Source of the DNA: Schistocerca nitens
Lineage: Eukaryota > Arthropoda > Insecta > Orthoptera > Acrididae
Direction: 5' to 3'
DNA length: 64,000 nucleotides
Assembly (NCBI RefSeq): GCF_023898315.1
Contig: NC_064619.1
Coordinates: 300,428,150 to 300,492,149, forward strand
Within the stretch, counting starts at the first letter, position 1. Every line of letters begins with the position of its first letter. Both the position numbers and the translations under genes were made by a program. Shown here one piece after another: positions 43,417-54,813 of the stretch. The notes beneath the pieces are model-generated. The model was not told the origin of the DNA, did no database searches, and saw nothing but the letters and a program-made list of their open reading frames with translations.

Positions 43417-44302
43417 GATCATGATCTTACCGGCGAAAGCAGTTGCTCTCAATTTTTTCTTCTGCGGCGAGTCGGAATGGCGCCATTCCATTGACTGTCG
43501 TTTTATTTCGGGCTCAATAATGGTGAACCCAGGTTTCATCACCTCTCACAATCCGGGAAAAGAAGGCTTCCCTCTTAGCTTCGAAACATAGAGAAAATCA
43601 AGACAAATGTTTTTTCTGTGCGATTGGTGATCCACCGTTAGACACCGCGGGACCCATCTTGCACACACTTTTGAATATCCGAGAGTGCGGACAATTGCGT
43701 CCACACTTCCTTTGCTGATTGACATATGCAGCGCCAACTACCGAGTCGTAATGCGTCTGTCCTCGAGAATGACACCAGCTCGCTGCAACACGTCAGGTGT
43801 GACAGCCGTGGATGGTCTCCCCTACCGCTGCAAATCGTGGAGCACCGGCGAACCGCCGTCTCATCGCCTCCCCATACGTGCCCAGTGACTAACTGTACTT
43901 CTGTCGACAGCAGATGCTTCATAGACCTTGCACAAGCGTTTGTGGATATTCCCCACAGTTTCTTTCTCTGCAGTGAGAAATTCAATGACGGCACGTTGCT
44001 TGTAACGAACGTCACCTACAGACGCCATTTTGAAACTGTCCTCCAGCTACGCCATCTGTCGGAAGTGATAGAAACTTGACGCGCTCACTCAGGAGACTTC
44101 AATAAATACGCACGTAACGTTTCGAATTCGTAGCATTGTTTTCGGCTGAAAAAAAAAGAGGTATATTACTTTCTGGACAACCCTAACATTATGGTCATTG
44201 TACATTACACTGCACAATTATTCTTGTCCTGTGATCTATCAAGTTCAATCAGTGTGTTTAGTTATTAGTGATCTTCCCGGTGTTCGGTCGTTTCCATTTC
44301 AT

Positions 44303-45675
44303 GAGGTGACATGGAGTACCTCCTGATTTCGTGCGGAGATCCTCTTGCCTAGAGTACTGCATGGACTCAAAAACTCGTTGGAAGTTCCCTGCAGAAATAC
44401 TGAACCATGCTACTCTACTGCCATTTCTAATTGTAATAGTGTTGCCGGTTCAGGATTGTTTGCACGAACTGATCTCCTGGTTATGTCCCATACATTTCAG
44501 ACGGCATTCATGTCGGGGGATTTGGGATGCCAAATCAATCGCTAGAATTGTCCAAAATATTCTTCAAATCAATGGCGAACAATTGCAGCCCAGTGACATA
44601 TTGCGTTGTCATCCGTAAAATTTCCGTCGTTTTTGGTAACATGAAGTCCGCGAGTGGCTGCAAATGGCCTGCAAGTAGCCGATCATATTCATTTTCAGTC
44701 AATAATAGGTTCAGTTGGACAAGAGAACCCAGTCCATTCGATGTAAATACAATCCACACCATCATCAGCTTACACAGTGCCTTGTTGACAACTTTTATGT
44801 ATGGTTTCGTGGGATCTGCGCCACACTCGAACCGTACCACCAGTTCTTATCAACTGAAATGGAGACTCATCTGACCAGCCTACTGGATTCCAGTCGTGTA
44901 GGATCCGCTGACATCGTCGCAGGCAATGTGGTGCTAACAGCAGAGGCACCCGCGTCGGTCATCAGCTGCCATAGTCCCTTAAAACGAAATATCCCCGTGC
45001 TGTCCGGACGAATACGTTCGTCGTACGTCCTACATCGATTTATGCGGCTGTTTCATGCAGTGGTCTTCTTCTGTAGCACTGACAACTCTGCGTAAATACC
45101 ACAGCTCTCGTTAGTTAAGGGAAGGCCGTCGGCCACTGCGACGTTCATGGTGAGCGGTGAAGCCCGAAATTTGGTATTCTCGGCACACTCTTGACGCTGT
45201 GGATTTCAGAATACTGAATTCGTCAACGATTTCCGAAATGGTATGTCTCAAGCCTCTAGCTCAAACTACCACTGCGCATTGAGAGGCCGCGCAGGATTAG
45301 CCGAGCGGTCTAAGGCGCTACAGTCATGGACTGTGCGGCTGGTCCCGGCGGAGGTTCGAGTCCTCCCTCGGGCATGGGTGTGTGTGTTTGTCCTGGATAA
45401 TTTAGGTTAGGTAGTGTGTAAGCTTAGGGACTGATGACCTTAGCAGTTAAGTCCTATAAGATTTCACTCACTTCACTCACTCACGTATTGAGAGTCTATT
45501 AATTCCCAGCCTGCGGCCATAATCACGTCGGAAACCTTTTCACATGGATCACCTGAGAACAAAGGACGACTGCGCCAACGCACTGCTCTTTTATACCTTG
45601 TGTAATCGATGCTACCGCCATCTGTGTAAGTCATGTGCATGTCATTGTCCCATGACTTTTGTCACCGCAGTGGAT
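44303..45675 (-). mobile_element. Tc1-G, Tc1-like element
   Basis: Left terminal region ATGAGGTGACATGGAGTACC and right terminal region CATGACTTTTGTCACCGCAG are inverted. The transposase on the minus strand is decayed. Frame 44535-44840 holds VRFECGADPTKPYIKVV and MVWIVFTSNGLGSLVQLN, the middle of the catalytic domain. The DNA also follows the colinear order of Tc1-H. SINE-D interrupts it at 45286-45484. Confidence 0.75.
45286..45484 (+). mobile_element. SINE-D copy 1
   Basis: tRNA-Leu-like head: ATTAGCCGAGCGGTCTAAGG (A box) and GGAGGTTCGAGTCCTCC (B box and T stem). The body has GGTTAGGTAGTGTGTAAGCT and GACTGATGACCTTAGCAGTT, and the tail is CACT-rich. Target duplication GCATTGAGAG / GTATTGAGAG at 45276-45285 and 45485-45494. 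Related to SINE-A in head and body but clearly distinct. Confidence 0.9.
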
Positions 45676-45937
45676 TTCGACCATCCGTCTTCTTCAGGTG
45701 CAGCGAGTTGTGCTGTTATGGCCATTCGATCCCGCACTGTGAACTATATTTATATCTAAATCCACATCCTGCAACCCTCCTTGCGGCGTGTGCCAGACGG
45801 TATACTGTGTACAACAGCCACTCCCACACTTTTCTCATACAGTCACGAATAGTACGTGAGACAAACGATTGCCGGTGAGCCTCCGTGTGGGATCCAAACA
45901 CTCTCATTTTATCTCCATGTCCTTTTCGCGAGATATA

Positions 45938-47102
45938 CAGGGTGAGCCCAAGTCTTGCACTGATTACAACAATTTATTACAGAATAACCGTTTGACATAA
46001 TAAGTTACATTTGATGCAGTTACATATGTTAGTGTGGTGTGCGTACTGTAAGACCTTCAGTACACACACCATCAGATTATTTGACTTGTCGCTCTAACGA
46101 AGTAGGCGAGTGTCAGCAATATGTCTCGTGGTCTTATCGTGGCGTGTTTATCTTCTTCCGTTAGGTCAGACGATAGAAATGCCACTTGCACGCTTAGAGT
46201 AGCAGATTGACGGTTACCAACTTTAAACAGAACTTGATTAATGTTCACACACATTTATTAAAATAATAACAAACATAAAAATTACTTAACTTGGTTCTGG
46301 ATGCTATTTACAATTGACAATCTGAAGTTCCATTGGTATTGGTACGTTAATCTAATTCTCACATATATCTCTGATACTTGACAAAAGTGTCTATACATTT
46401 ATCTTCATGGCTATGTACAGGAATATGGTAATTTTACTAGGCGCAGACTGAAACTTGACTATAGACTGGTACAGACTAATGTAGACTGGTACAGACAGGT
46501 GCAGATAAATGCAGACTCGTACAGACTAATGCAGACTGAGTAATCGGAGGTCTGTACACTCATTGGCTGCATTACATATTAATACCCGAATCGGCGGAAG
46601 CAGAATTTGATCCGTCTCTATGGCAGCGCCATCTCGTAGTGCGGAGACGGACGAGCGCTGCGCCTGTGCTGTTGTGCTTAGCGGGGCGCGCTCTAGTGGG
46701 AAAGTTGTGTACGCGCTGACTACGCGGAACTATGTAATTTCCGGATCGGCGGAATGGAAGGAACGGTCCAACACCCTGTCCACCACGCTCTCCAGACATT
46801 ACGCCCCTTGACATTTTTTCTGGGGCTATATCAAGGACAGAGTCTCCATCACACCTGTTGCTGACAGCGACGAACTGAAGGCTAGGATACAATCTGCTGT
46901 GGGTACTGCGACAGAACACATGTTAAGAAACACTTGGCGGGAACTGGAATACCGCCTTGACATTCTCCAAGCTACCAGGGAAGCACACGTTGAGGTTTAC
47001 TAACGTAAGTGGTCTTAAAAAAAAAAAAACTAGTAAGACTAACCTATGTAACGGCATCAAATGTAACTTATTATGTCAAACGGTTATTCTGTTATAAATT
47101 TG
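45938..47102 (+). mobile_element. Mariner-superfamily element, rearranged inside
   Basis: Left terminus CAGGGTGAGCCCAAG preceded by TA. Sequences 45966-46042 and 47034-47101 are inverted copies (AATAACCGTTTGACATAATA), giving a long terminal repeat; the right end is truncated. Only the transposase C-terminus remains (46745-47003): PPRSPDITPLD, FFWGYIKDRVSITPVADSDELKARIQSAV and LRNTWRELEYRLD. The centre, 46042-46735, is unrelated sequence that replaced the rest. Confidence 0.7.
46464..46540. repeat. Short minisatellite
   Basis: About four units of a GACTGGTACAGACTAATGTA-type motif (20-30 bp each) inside the mariner-like element. Confidence 0.8.
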
Positions 47103-47512
47103 TGATCAGAACACCTGTCTCGCAGCGTCTGCCACTAGAGTTTTCTGGTTATTCCCGTGAAGTTTTCGTGCTTATTAAATGAACCTGTAACGAAACGCGC
47201 TGCTCTTCTTTAGATGTTCTCTGTTTCCTCTATCAGTCTCTCTACGCTGAGGTGACAATAGTCATGGGATAGGGATATGCACAAATACAGATACAAGGTA
47301 TAAAAGGCCAGTGCACTGGTGGAGCTGTCATTTGTACTCAGCTGATTCACATGAATTTGACGGCACGAGGGAATAAACACACTTTGAACAAAGAATTGTA
47401 GTTGGAGCTAGACGAATGGGACATTCCATTTCGAAAGTCGTTAGGGAATTCAATATATACAGTGTCAAGAGTGTGCTGAGAATACCAATTTTCAGGCATT
47501 ACCTTTAATCAC

Positions 47513-47701
47513 GCCGGCCGCTGTGGACGAGCGGTTCTAGGCGCTTCAGTCCGGAACCGCGCCGCTGCTACGGTCGCAGGTAGGAATCCTGCCTCGGGCA
47601 TGGATGTGTGTGATGTCCTTAGGTTAGGTAGGTTTAAGTATTTCTGAGGACTGATGACCTCAGATGTCAAGTCCCATAGTGCTTGGAGCCATTTGAATTT
47701 G
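47513..47701 (+). mobile_element. SINE-A copy 17
   Basis: Full head, with a 10-bp loss in the body (AAGTATTTCTGAGGACTGAT). B box changed to AGGTAGGAATCC. Flanking repeat imperfect. Inside Tc1-H. Confidence 0.93.
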
Positions 47702-47741
47702 AACCTCTTTTCACGAACCACGCAGTGGCCGACGGCCGTCA

Positions 47742-47943
47742 AAAAATGGTTCAAATGGCTCTGACCACTTTGGGACTTAACATCTGAGGTCATCAGTCCC
47801 CTAGAACTTAGAACTACTTAAACATAACTAACCTAAGGACATCACACACATCCATGCCCGAGACAGGAATCGAACCTGCGACCGTAGCGGTCACGCGGTT
47901 CCAGACTGAAGCTCCTAGAACCGCACGGCCACACCGGCCGACC
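47742..47943 (-). mobile_element. SINE-A copy 18
   Basis: Reverse full-length copy. Target duplication CCGACGGCCGTCA (13 bp) at 47729-47741 and 47944-47956, perfect. Only 40 bp from copy 17, in the opposite direction, within Tc1-H. Confidence 0.95.
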
Positions 47944-48012
47944 CCGACGGCCGTCACTTAACGACCGAGAGCAGCAGCGTTTGTGCAGAGTGGTCAGTGG
48001 TAACAGACAAGC

Positions 48013-49815
48013 TGAAATGGTACAGTACCGCCCGACACTGAAAACAGGTACAACATACTTCATTATTCTTGTCAGAACAACATATTTTTCTAATAATAAC
48101 TCAATTTCAATTAATACAGTGAAGCCGGATACCAGTGCGGGGAAAGAATGACAATTTATTTATTTAATTGATCACATGTGCACTCCCACAAAATAAATCC
48201 CTACATCCAGTTTGGTGAGATCTGTTAAATGAATGAATGTATGGTCGTCTGCTAACCGCAGATAGTGAATGTGAATATATGATCATCTTTGAGCGCCTGA
48301 AATGTGGCTGAGCAATACGGTAGCATGGTCTTCCCCCACCTCGACAGAGGTGCGAGAGGACCTGAAGAACGGCCACGTTTCAGCACTCTGCCGCTGGATC
48401 TTGTGCTGTTAAGACCTGTCTTAGTTGTGCTCCGTAAAGACAAAAGAGTGGAGACATGGTATGCATGTGGAATATTTAAGAGTAGTTTGAAATGATAATT
48501 TCTCTATTTCAGGAACTTTTGTGGGGAGAATTAAATGTCAGGCAGGTAATATTAATGGGATCGTAGTAATCTTCGGAAGTGACCAACGGTCACAATGAAA
48601 CCATGTGTAGCAATAAGTTGAAATACTTCCGTGTGCTTAAGTTAAGCTGAATTACTAGCGTGTGTATTATAAGTTGAAATATTTAAGAAATAGCGTTTGC
48701 AGGACTTGAAATTAGAGGCGAGTACTTCCACGTGGTGAGTACTGTGTTAGTCTGAATCTGTGTATGAGACAAAGGATAAAGAGAAGTACTCGTCCATGGT
48801 ATCAGTTGAGGACTCGTGTGTGTGATGAATATGTTCTTAATATTACTTTGCGAGATATGTTTCCGTGTGACGCTTGATTCAAACTATAACACTCTGAGAG
48901 AGAAACAAGGTGAGTCAGCCGTCTATCCAGCAACGCCACTTGGCTTGCATTGCACAGGAAGACGTGCATATATCTCCAGAGTTCATAGTAGGAAAGTAGA
49001 ATTACGAAGTGGGGCAGTGTCGTGTGAAACTGGGATAAATATTAATTGATGTGGGAAAGCTGAAAGTGATAATGTTGTGACTATTCCCTGTGTAGTATTT
49101 CATGTTGTAGTGTGGTGTATGTCATGTAATTTAAGTATGTTTGGTTTGCATGGGAGAGTAGCAAGGTAGTTTCAGAGGTAGTGGGTTATGCGTGTTCCTT
49201 TTGTACTGCTCGGTCCGGAGGAAAGTTTCGTGATGATGATTGTGAGAGTCGAAGTGTGAGAAATAATAAAAGATCCACCATCCTATCCAGAAAGTACACT
49301 GTAGCGTTAAATAATTACGAGACCATAAGATAGAGATTCACCAATGTAAAGCCATGCCCACTGGGCGGAATTTCTCATGTGTTATTGTTGTAGGTTATAG
49401 AATTTGTGTGTTTAGGTTATAGAATTTATCGGAATAAATAAGATAGTGAAAAGAAAAAGATTGGTGGCCTTTTCCTTCGAATTGTAAGTTGTCATGATAT
49501 CCAGAATTTATAATGTGTGCGCCACTCATATTCAGTGCGATGGCCACGTGTTGATAAAAGCTGTTAAATAAAAAAGAAAGAAAATGTGGTATTGCCAGTG
49601 CGTAGTGAACAGTCAGAGTTCTGTAAATTACTGATAGTCAGATGCGTGTTTCCGTTGTGTATTATTCATATAGGAGGATAACTTGTAACTTAATTGTGAG
49701 TACTAGAGTTCATGTTACTCGATAAATAAGAATGAATCCACTCGCTTGGCAGACCACTCATCTTGCAGGCCTGACTGCTTGATGCCACAGTATGAGCAAG
49801 GCATGTGGGTGCCTC
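48013..49815. other. Unidentified 1.8-kb insert in Tc1-H
   Basis: Interrupts Tc1-H between ACAGACAAGC and AGCAACACTGCG. AT- and GT-rich, with AATAAA-type signals near 49435 and 49567 but no coding domain. 48250-48440 has a short frame without a match I know. It could be an LTR or non-autonomous retroelement; no terminal repeats found by eye. Confidence 0.4.
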
Positions 49816-50030
49816 TCAAAGCAACACTGCGTAAAATAACCGCAGAAATCAATGTGGGCAGTATCGCAAACGTATCCTTTAGGACAGTGAGACGAAATTT
49901 GGAGTTAATTGACTATGCCAGCAGAGGACAGACGCGAGTGCCTCTGCTATTAGCACGACATCACCTGCAGCGGCTCTCCTGGGCTCATGACCACATCGGT
50001 TGGACCCTAGACGTCAGGAAGACTGCAAGC

Positions 50031-51689
50031 TTGCTACTCTCTTTTAGAATCTGGACTTTAATGAAAATGGCAAGGTACTGTTAATCAGAACACAGGGTGA
50101 AGTTGTGATCTAAATGACAATACATTTATTCATCCTTAACATCATAAGACAACAAAAACGACAAGAAACGTCACACAAACACTTTTATTTGACAAACGCT
50201 TTCACTATCATGGAGTCTCTGGTGGAAAATGTGATCAGCTGGGAATCGTCACACGACACTAATCGGAACAGTAATCGCTTTATCTGACTTCATACACGTG
50301 AATCTAGGTTATGGCACAAAAACTACGCCACCATCAAGGATCTATACTCTACTATTCCAAAAAAAGAAAAATATGGTTCGAAAGCACAGGGTGCTGAGAA
50401 ACATATATTGGAGCCCTAAGCTGTAGCAGCGAATACTTTACCCTCCTTCTGGTCAGGGCGGCACACCACGATGCGTTCAACGACAGAAGTCATGGACGGC
50501 CGCAATCTGTTATTAATGGCATGCGCCCACGTTCTTGCATTCGATTAATTCGAAATGCAGGTACTTTCCTATGAGTCTCTGAAACCCCGGTAGATTCCAG
50601 TGAGCAGGTGCACCCGTTTGCTGATCTGTCAAACCAATTTGACTCCGTGCCACGACTATGCGTGACGAAATATGTCAAATCTTTAGATTGCCGACTCAAG
50701 ACAAGTAAGTATACTCGTGTGCGTGATGCTAGAAGTAGTACCTCTGACGGTTCAGAAGGTGACTGGTACAGGCTCTAAGTAGAAAGGACACAAGTTTAGG
50801 TAGAGATCTGCAGTTCTTTACTAGCAAAGCGCCAGTACAAGAGTGATCTGTTCTTTTTGTGTCCACTTCCTCGTCAGCTCGGTAACAAAGCAGATTTACA
50901 TCTTAGACTTCACCCGCTTTAGCACAAGCCAATCACGAGCTGGAGCGTGGCATTCGAAGCTGGGAGAGCGCCCTTTGCTCTGTATACACTGATGTGACCA
51001 ATCAGAGACTTTAAAGTTAATTGGGAAAAATAGATTCAGGTTTGCGGCCTCTTTCCCACGTGTGTATGCCATGTCTTTTGCTAACTACGTGACCAGGATG
51101 GAACCACACCCCTCCATAAAGAGCTTGTTATCTCCTCTGTTGCGTCAATTTCGAAGTTTCCATAAAACTGCCATAAACTCGCTAAAAGCCTCATGCTTTC
51201 AAAAATATGTTTTGTAAGAGAGTCTTGACGGCTGGGCGCCAGTGACCTGTCCCACAGAAATTCGCAGAACGCTCACAGTTGTTTTGTCGGCTTCCTGCCT
51301 AACAAGGGCTCATCCTCTGTTTTATTGCCGGTCCACAATGCACTGGCCATTGCAGCGGCGACTTCTCGGCACTAATCAGTCTACCCGGACGCGGATGCCA
51401 ACCGACTGGTGCCAACCAATGTGTCTGCACAATGAGACTGCAGAACTAGGCCGTCCAGAAAGGTTTCCATCCAGTTTCCCTCGGCCCACGGTCGCCGTTT
51501 TTTTCCTGCAGTCGTTTAAATTGGCACCCTATTCCTTTGAACGCAAGGAAATCTTACCGTTATTCCTTCCGTAGAGCATGAACTACTGCCCACCATTTCA
51601 TCATGATGTATGAAGTCAAATTGCATTAAAGATCATAATCCCTAAGAAGATGAAGTGGCATAACACCGAATTAGAAGTGAGAGTGCCCT
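50031..51689. other. Unidentified 1.66-kb insert in Tc1-H
   Basis: Second large interruption of Tc1-H. Both edges carry TGCAA (TGCAAGCTTGC and CTGCAATCTCT). No coding domain recognised; the frame at 51242-51574 (110 codons) has no known motif. Confidence 0.4.
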
Positions 51690-52304
51690 GCAATCTCTCA
51701 AGACCACCTGATCAGAAGAGTGTGGAATTCAGTCGGTAAGATCTGATGGTAGGGTTCAGGAGTGGCGCACACCCCATGAAGCCATGGACCTGAGCTGTCA
51801 ACAAAGCATTGTGCATGCTGGTGGTGGCTCCATAAAGGGGTGGGCGGTGTTTGTATGGAATGGGCTGGGTCCTCTGGCCCAATTGAATTGATCATTGACC
51901 GGAAATGGTTACATTCAGCTACTTGGAGACCATTTCCAGTCATTAACGGATATCATGATGCCATAACAATGTGCCATGTCACTGGTTCACAATTGTTCGC
52001 AATTGGTTTGGAGAACATCTTGGGGAATTCGAGGGAATGACTTGGGCACCAAGAACGGATGACATGATTCACATCGAACATCTATGGGACATTATCGAGC
52101 TGTCAGTTCGTGCTCCAAATCCTACACCAGCAACACTTCTGCAGTTATGGACGGATATAGAGGCAGTGTGACTAAATATTTCCGCAGGGGACTTTCAGCG
52201 ACTAGTTGAGTCCAAGCCACGTCGAGCTGCTGCACTACGTCAAGCAGAAGGAGGTCCTACACGGTATGAGGAGGTATCCCATGACTTTTGTCACCTCATT
52301 GTAT

Positions 52305-52430
52305 TTTGCTGATTTAAATTGGTTAGGGCCAATAGTAGGGTTTGTGTGTGTCGCAGACCACACGAAGCCATGGACCCAAGTTGTCAACACCATTGATTGG
52401 AAATGGTCATCCCAAACTGACGAGCAATAT
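52305..52430 (+). mobile_element. Additional fragment of the Tc1-H family
   Basis: GCAGACCACACGAAGCCATG and CAAGTTGTCAACACCATTGA repeat the transposase region also found at 51760-51810. It lies immediately after the right end of Tc1-H, so it is a second, truncated copy rather than part of it. Confidence 0.65.
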
Positions 52431-52496
52431 TCATGTATTGGTTGAACGAGTGTTTTGCAGACTTCTTTCTTTGTTGATGGACTGCATTTGCTTGGG

Positions 52497-52611
52497 GCTA
52501 TTTAAGGAAATCACGGAAAACCCAGATCTGGATGGTCAGACGGGGATTGAACCGTCTTCTTCCCGAATGCGAGTCCAGTGTGCTAATCACTGCACCACCT
52601 CAACCAGTGAG
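52497..52611 (-). mobile_element. SINE-B copy 3, partial
   Basis: GGAAATCACGGAAAACCCAG, GGATTGAACCGTCTTCTTCC and CCAGTGTGCTAATCACTGCA are the reverse of the SINE-B head and adjoining body. 3' body and tail are missing. Confidence 0.75.
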
Positions 52612-52623
52612 AGACCAATAATA

Positions 52624-52823
52624 GCCGGCCGCGGTGGTCTAGCGGTTCTGGCGCTGCCGTCCGGAACCGCGGGACTGCTGCGGTCACAGGTTCGAATCCT
52701 GCCTCAGGCATGGGCGTGTGTGATGTCCTTAGGTTAGTTAGGTTTAAGTAGTTCTAAGTTCTAGGGGACTTATGACCTAAGATGTTGAGTCCCATAGTGC
52801 TCAGAGCCATTTGAACCATTTGA
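52624..52823 (+). mobile_element. SINE-A copy 19
   Basis: Full length. Target duplication ACCAATAATA (10 bp) at 52614-52623 and 52824-52833. Confidence 0.95.
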
Positions 52824-53226
52824 ACCAATAATAATTTACAATCTCGTTGGACTCCAGGTGAGAGTTCACATAACTACAAAACTCGCAAAACTCGAAGGAG
52901 ACAATTGCGTCGGTCTTAGAAGTATTGCGCATAAAATGAAAACAACAACTCGATTGAACACCGTGAAACACATCATTACTTTCGTACTGAATTGAAAATT
53001 CATGTGAAAAAAATATTGGTCATAACTTAGCAGAAGACAATGGTCTTTTTGGAGCACTGTAGAAGGTGTAGGACTGGTGCCAGGAGATGGCGTGACCGTC
53101 GATTTGCGTCCTCGCAGTGATATAGCGTGTATCGGCCTGTCAGTTGTGTGAAACATCAGAATATGGAATTGCATAAGAATTCATTTCTAAATATTACTTT
53201 CCAGAAACTACTAGCTGTCTAGCTAT

Positions 53227-53553
53227 ATGGCTGAAGTCACGCAAGGTATCCTGGATCGATATTCAAGTGACAGACATATACGTTTTCGCAAGAAGATGAA
53301 GGAATTATGGAATGAACATCCATCCCAGTACGTCCACCTAATTCAAAACCCGCGGACGAAAGTTGTAGGGTTTGCTCTTCCCCGTCGCGAAGGTCGAGAC
53401 TCAACCAAAACCGAACGGGACAAGGGAAATGTGGCCATATTTTCTAGAAATAGGATTACTGAAAAAGTGTTGCGTGAGTTTGCTGTGCGGAGGAACATGA
53501 AGTACGACGCATTGTGGAGTACTCCCCACTCCATGTTTTTGAAGGTGGTCTGA
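53227..53553 (+). CDS. Unidentified ORF, 108 aa
   Basis: An uninterrupted frame with a balanced, charged composition: MAEVTQGILDRYSSDRHIRF, KKMKELWNEHPSQYVHLIQN, then TKTERDKGNVAIFSRNRITEKVLREFAVRRN. No transposase, RT or zinc-finger motif that I recognise. No signal peptide or membrane segment. It lies between SINE-A copies 19 and 20 in otherwise unassigned DNA and does not use SINE sequence. It may be an exon or the remnant of an unknown element; chance is not excluded at this length. Confidence 0.3.
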   Translation: MAEVTQGILDRYSSDRHIRFRKKMKELWNEHPSQYVHLIQNPRTKVVGFALPRREGRDSTKTERDKGNVAIFSRNRITEKVLREFAVRRNMKYDALWSTPHSMFLKVV

Positions 53554-53840
53554 GAGTCTTGCATGAAGAGACACTGAGTGCTACCAGGTGTCTGTCAGAT
53601 TTAAATCTTAACCTATGAACTCATTGTGTATGTTCTGTTACCCCTTACGACAAGTATAACAGTTGTATGGAGTAAGTGCATTAGACACAGATAACTGATG
53701 AACAAGAACTCCACCGACTTCTTTTCGAAAGTTGTTCACGGACAAATTCTGAATGTTTTGGTATAAGGGACCAACAGTCTACTGCGGCTCATTACGTAGT
53801 AATAATGTCTTTACGATTTATTCGGTTTGCTAGCGCAGCC

Positions 53841-54040
53841 GCCGGCCGAAGTGGCCGTGCGGTTAAAGGCGCTGCAGTCTGGAACCGCAAGACCGCTACG
53901 GTCGCAGGTTCGAATCCTGCCTCGGGCATGGATGTTTGTGATGTCCTTAGGTTAGTTAGGTTTAACTAGTTCTAAGTTCTAGGGGACTAATGACCTCAGC
54001 AGTTGAGTCCCATAGTGCTCAGAGCCATTTGAACCATTTG
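53841..54040 (+). mobile_element. SINE-A copy 20, variant head
   Basis: The head reads GTGGCCGTGCGGTTAAAGGC and CAGTCTGGAACCGCAAGACC, closer to a real tRNA than other copies, suggesting a separate subfamily. Target duplication CTAGCGCAGCC / CTACCGCAGCC at 53830-53840 and 54041-54051. Confidence 0.95.
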
Positions 54041-54260
54041 CTACCGCAGCCACCCTTGTTTCCGTGGAAATTCCTTCACAATATTGAAGACGACTGTGAT
54101 ACACTTTAACGAAAAAGTACAACACACAATACAGAGTTATGCATCAACCCTCAGAGGAAGCACTGACTGTGATGTGGATGCCGCTGCTGCGAGAACAGCT
54201 CGACATAGCGTTGTTGTGCCTCTCTTCCATTGCTTTAATGAATCCATACGTGATGTGTTT

Positions 54261-54461
54261 GCCGGCCGGGGTGGCCGAGCGGTTCTAGGCGCTACAGTCT
54301 GGAACCGCGCGCAGCTACGGTCGCAGGTTCGAATCCTGCCTCGGGCATGGATGTGTATGATGTCCTTAGCTGAGTTAGGTTTAAGTAGTTCTAAGTTCTA
54401 TGGGACCGATGACCTCAGAAGTTAACTCCCATAGTGCTCAGAGCCATTTGAACCATTTTGA
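54261..54461 (+). mobile_element. SINE-A copy 21
   Basis: Full length with a 2-3 bp loss in the variable arm (CGCGCGCAGCTACGGTCGC). Target duplication of 13 bp, ACGTGATGTGTTT at 54248-54260 and ACGTGATGTGCTT at 54462-54474. Confidence 0.95.
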
Positions 54462-54813
54462 ACGTGATGTGCTTATTGACAAATTCTGAATTGAATGTAA
54501 GCTTGAAGCCGAAGAGTAAAATCGCTGTTACTGTTGTCATCATCAGGTACCGTCAGCGAATGGAAACAAGTCGCACAGAGCATACCGTCTATGTTTCCAC
54601 TGCTATGCAGTACTTTCAGTGCGATACAAATAGAAAGCTGATTGGACCAAGGAACCAAACGAAATGCAGTAACACCGCAACGAGCCGCTGTAGACAGTAG
54701 GTGCCTTATACCAAAGTACTTAGCAGACATTCCTGAGCCTCAGAAAATTTGTCGGTAGAGTTTTGGTGTTATTTGTGTGTAGGGTATGGGTTTAGTATTT
54801 TCCCATTCTTTCA

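Larger units (their letters stand above)
42254..44027 (-). pseudogene. Mos1-like transposase pseudogene
   Basis: Start at 44027: MASVGDVRYKQRAVIEFLTAEKETVGNIHKRL (HTH_48-type helix-turn-helix), then VILEDRRITTR and a second helix-turn-helix MSISKGSVDAIV. GYSKVCARWVPRCLT, IIEPEIKRQSMEWRHSDSPQKKK and AGKIMI follow, where SINE-F interrupts. The frame resumes ITVFCDCEGVILIDVMPRGGTIN, then the second-Asp region in broken frames, SINE-A copy 16, and the C-terminus IHALVSRWRKAIDRDGDYVEKLIM with stop at 42254. The GDETW motif with the first Asp is altered. Stops and shifts make it inactive. Confidence 0.85.
42160..44187 (-). mobile_element. Mos1-like mariner element flanked by a 17-bp direct repeat
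   Basis: Terminal repeats AGGGTTGCCAAGAAAGTAAA at the left and the inverse TTACTTTCTGGACAACCCT at the right. ATTATGGTCATTGTACA stands at both 42143-42159 and 44188-44204, a 17-bp repeat instead of the TA usual for mariner. It contains SINE-A copy 16 and a SINE-F, each with its own target duplication. Confidence 0.85.
45740..47243 (-). mobile_element. Jockey-like LINE 3' end, split by a mariner-like element
   Basis: Reading the minus strand, 47243-47103 carries the RFVTGSF-type region (ACAGGTTCATTTAATAAGCA), and 45937-45740 carries HTEAHRQSFVSRTIRDCM and the 3' end. About 100 bp are missing between the two parts, where the mariner-like element sits. Same LINE family as 15005-15230. Heavily decayed. 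Confidence 0.65.
47245..52301 (+). mobile_element. Tc1-H, one Tc1 copy dispersed over 5 kb
   Basis: Left end CGCTGAGGTGACAATAGTCA with TA at 47243-47244; right end CATGACTTTTGTCACCTCATT ending 52301 with TA. The segments 47245-47512, 47702-47741, 47944-48012, 49816-50030 and 51690-52301 are colinear parts of one transposon. They are separated by two SINE-A copies and two unidentified inserts of about 1.8 and 1.66 kb. Transposase scraps: SIVVGARRMGH-type start, LRKITAEINVGSIANVSFRTVRRNL (49820-49900), WAHDHIGWTLD, and the PIEH region altered to HIEHLWDIIE near 52073. Confidence 0.75.

Noticed and set aside
45300..45376. Possible tRNA-Leu gene
   Set aside because: Good A and B boxes, but it is the head of SINE-D with a body, tail and target duplication.
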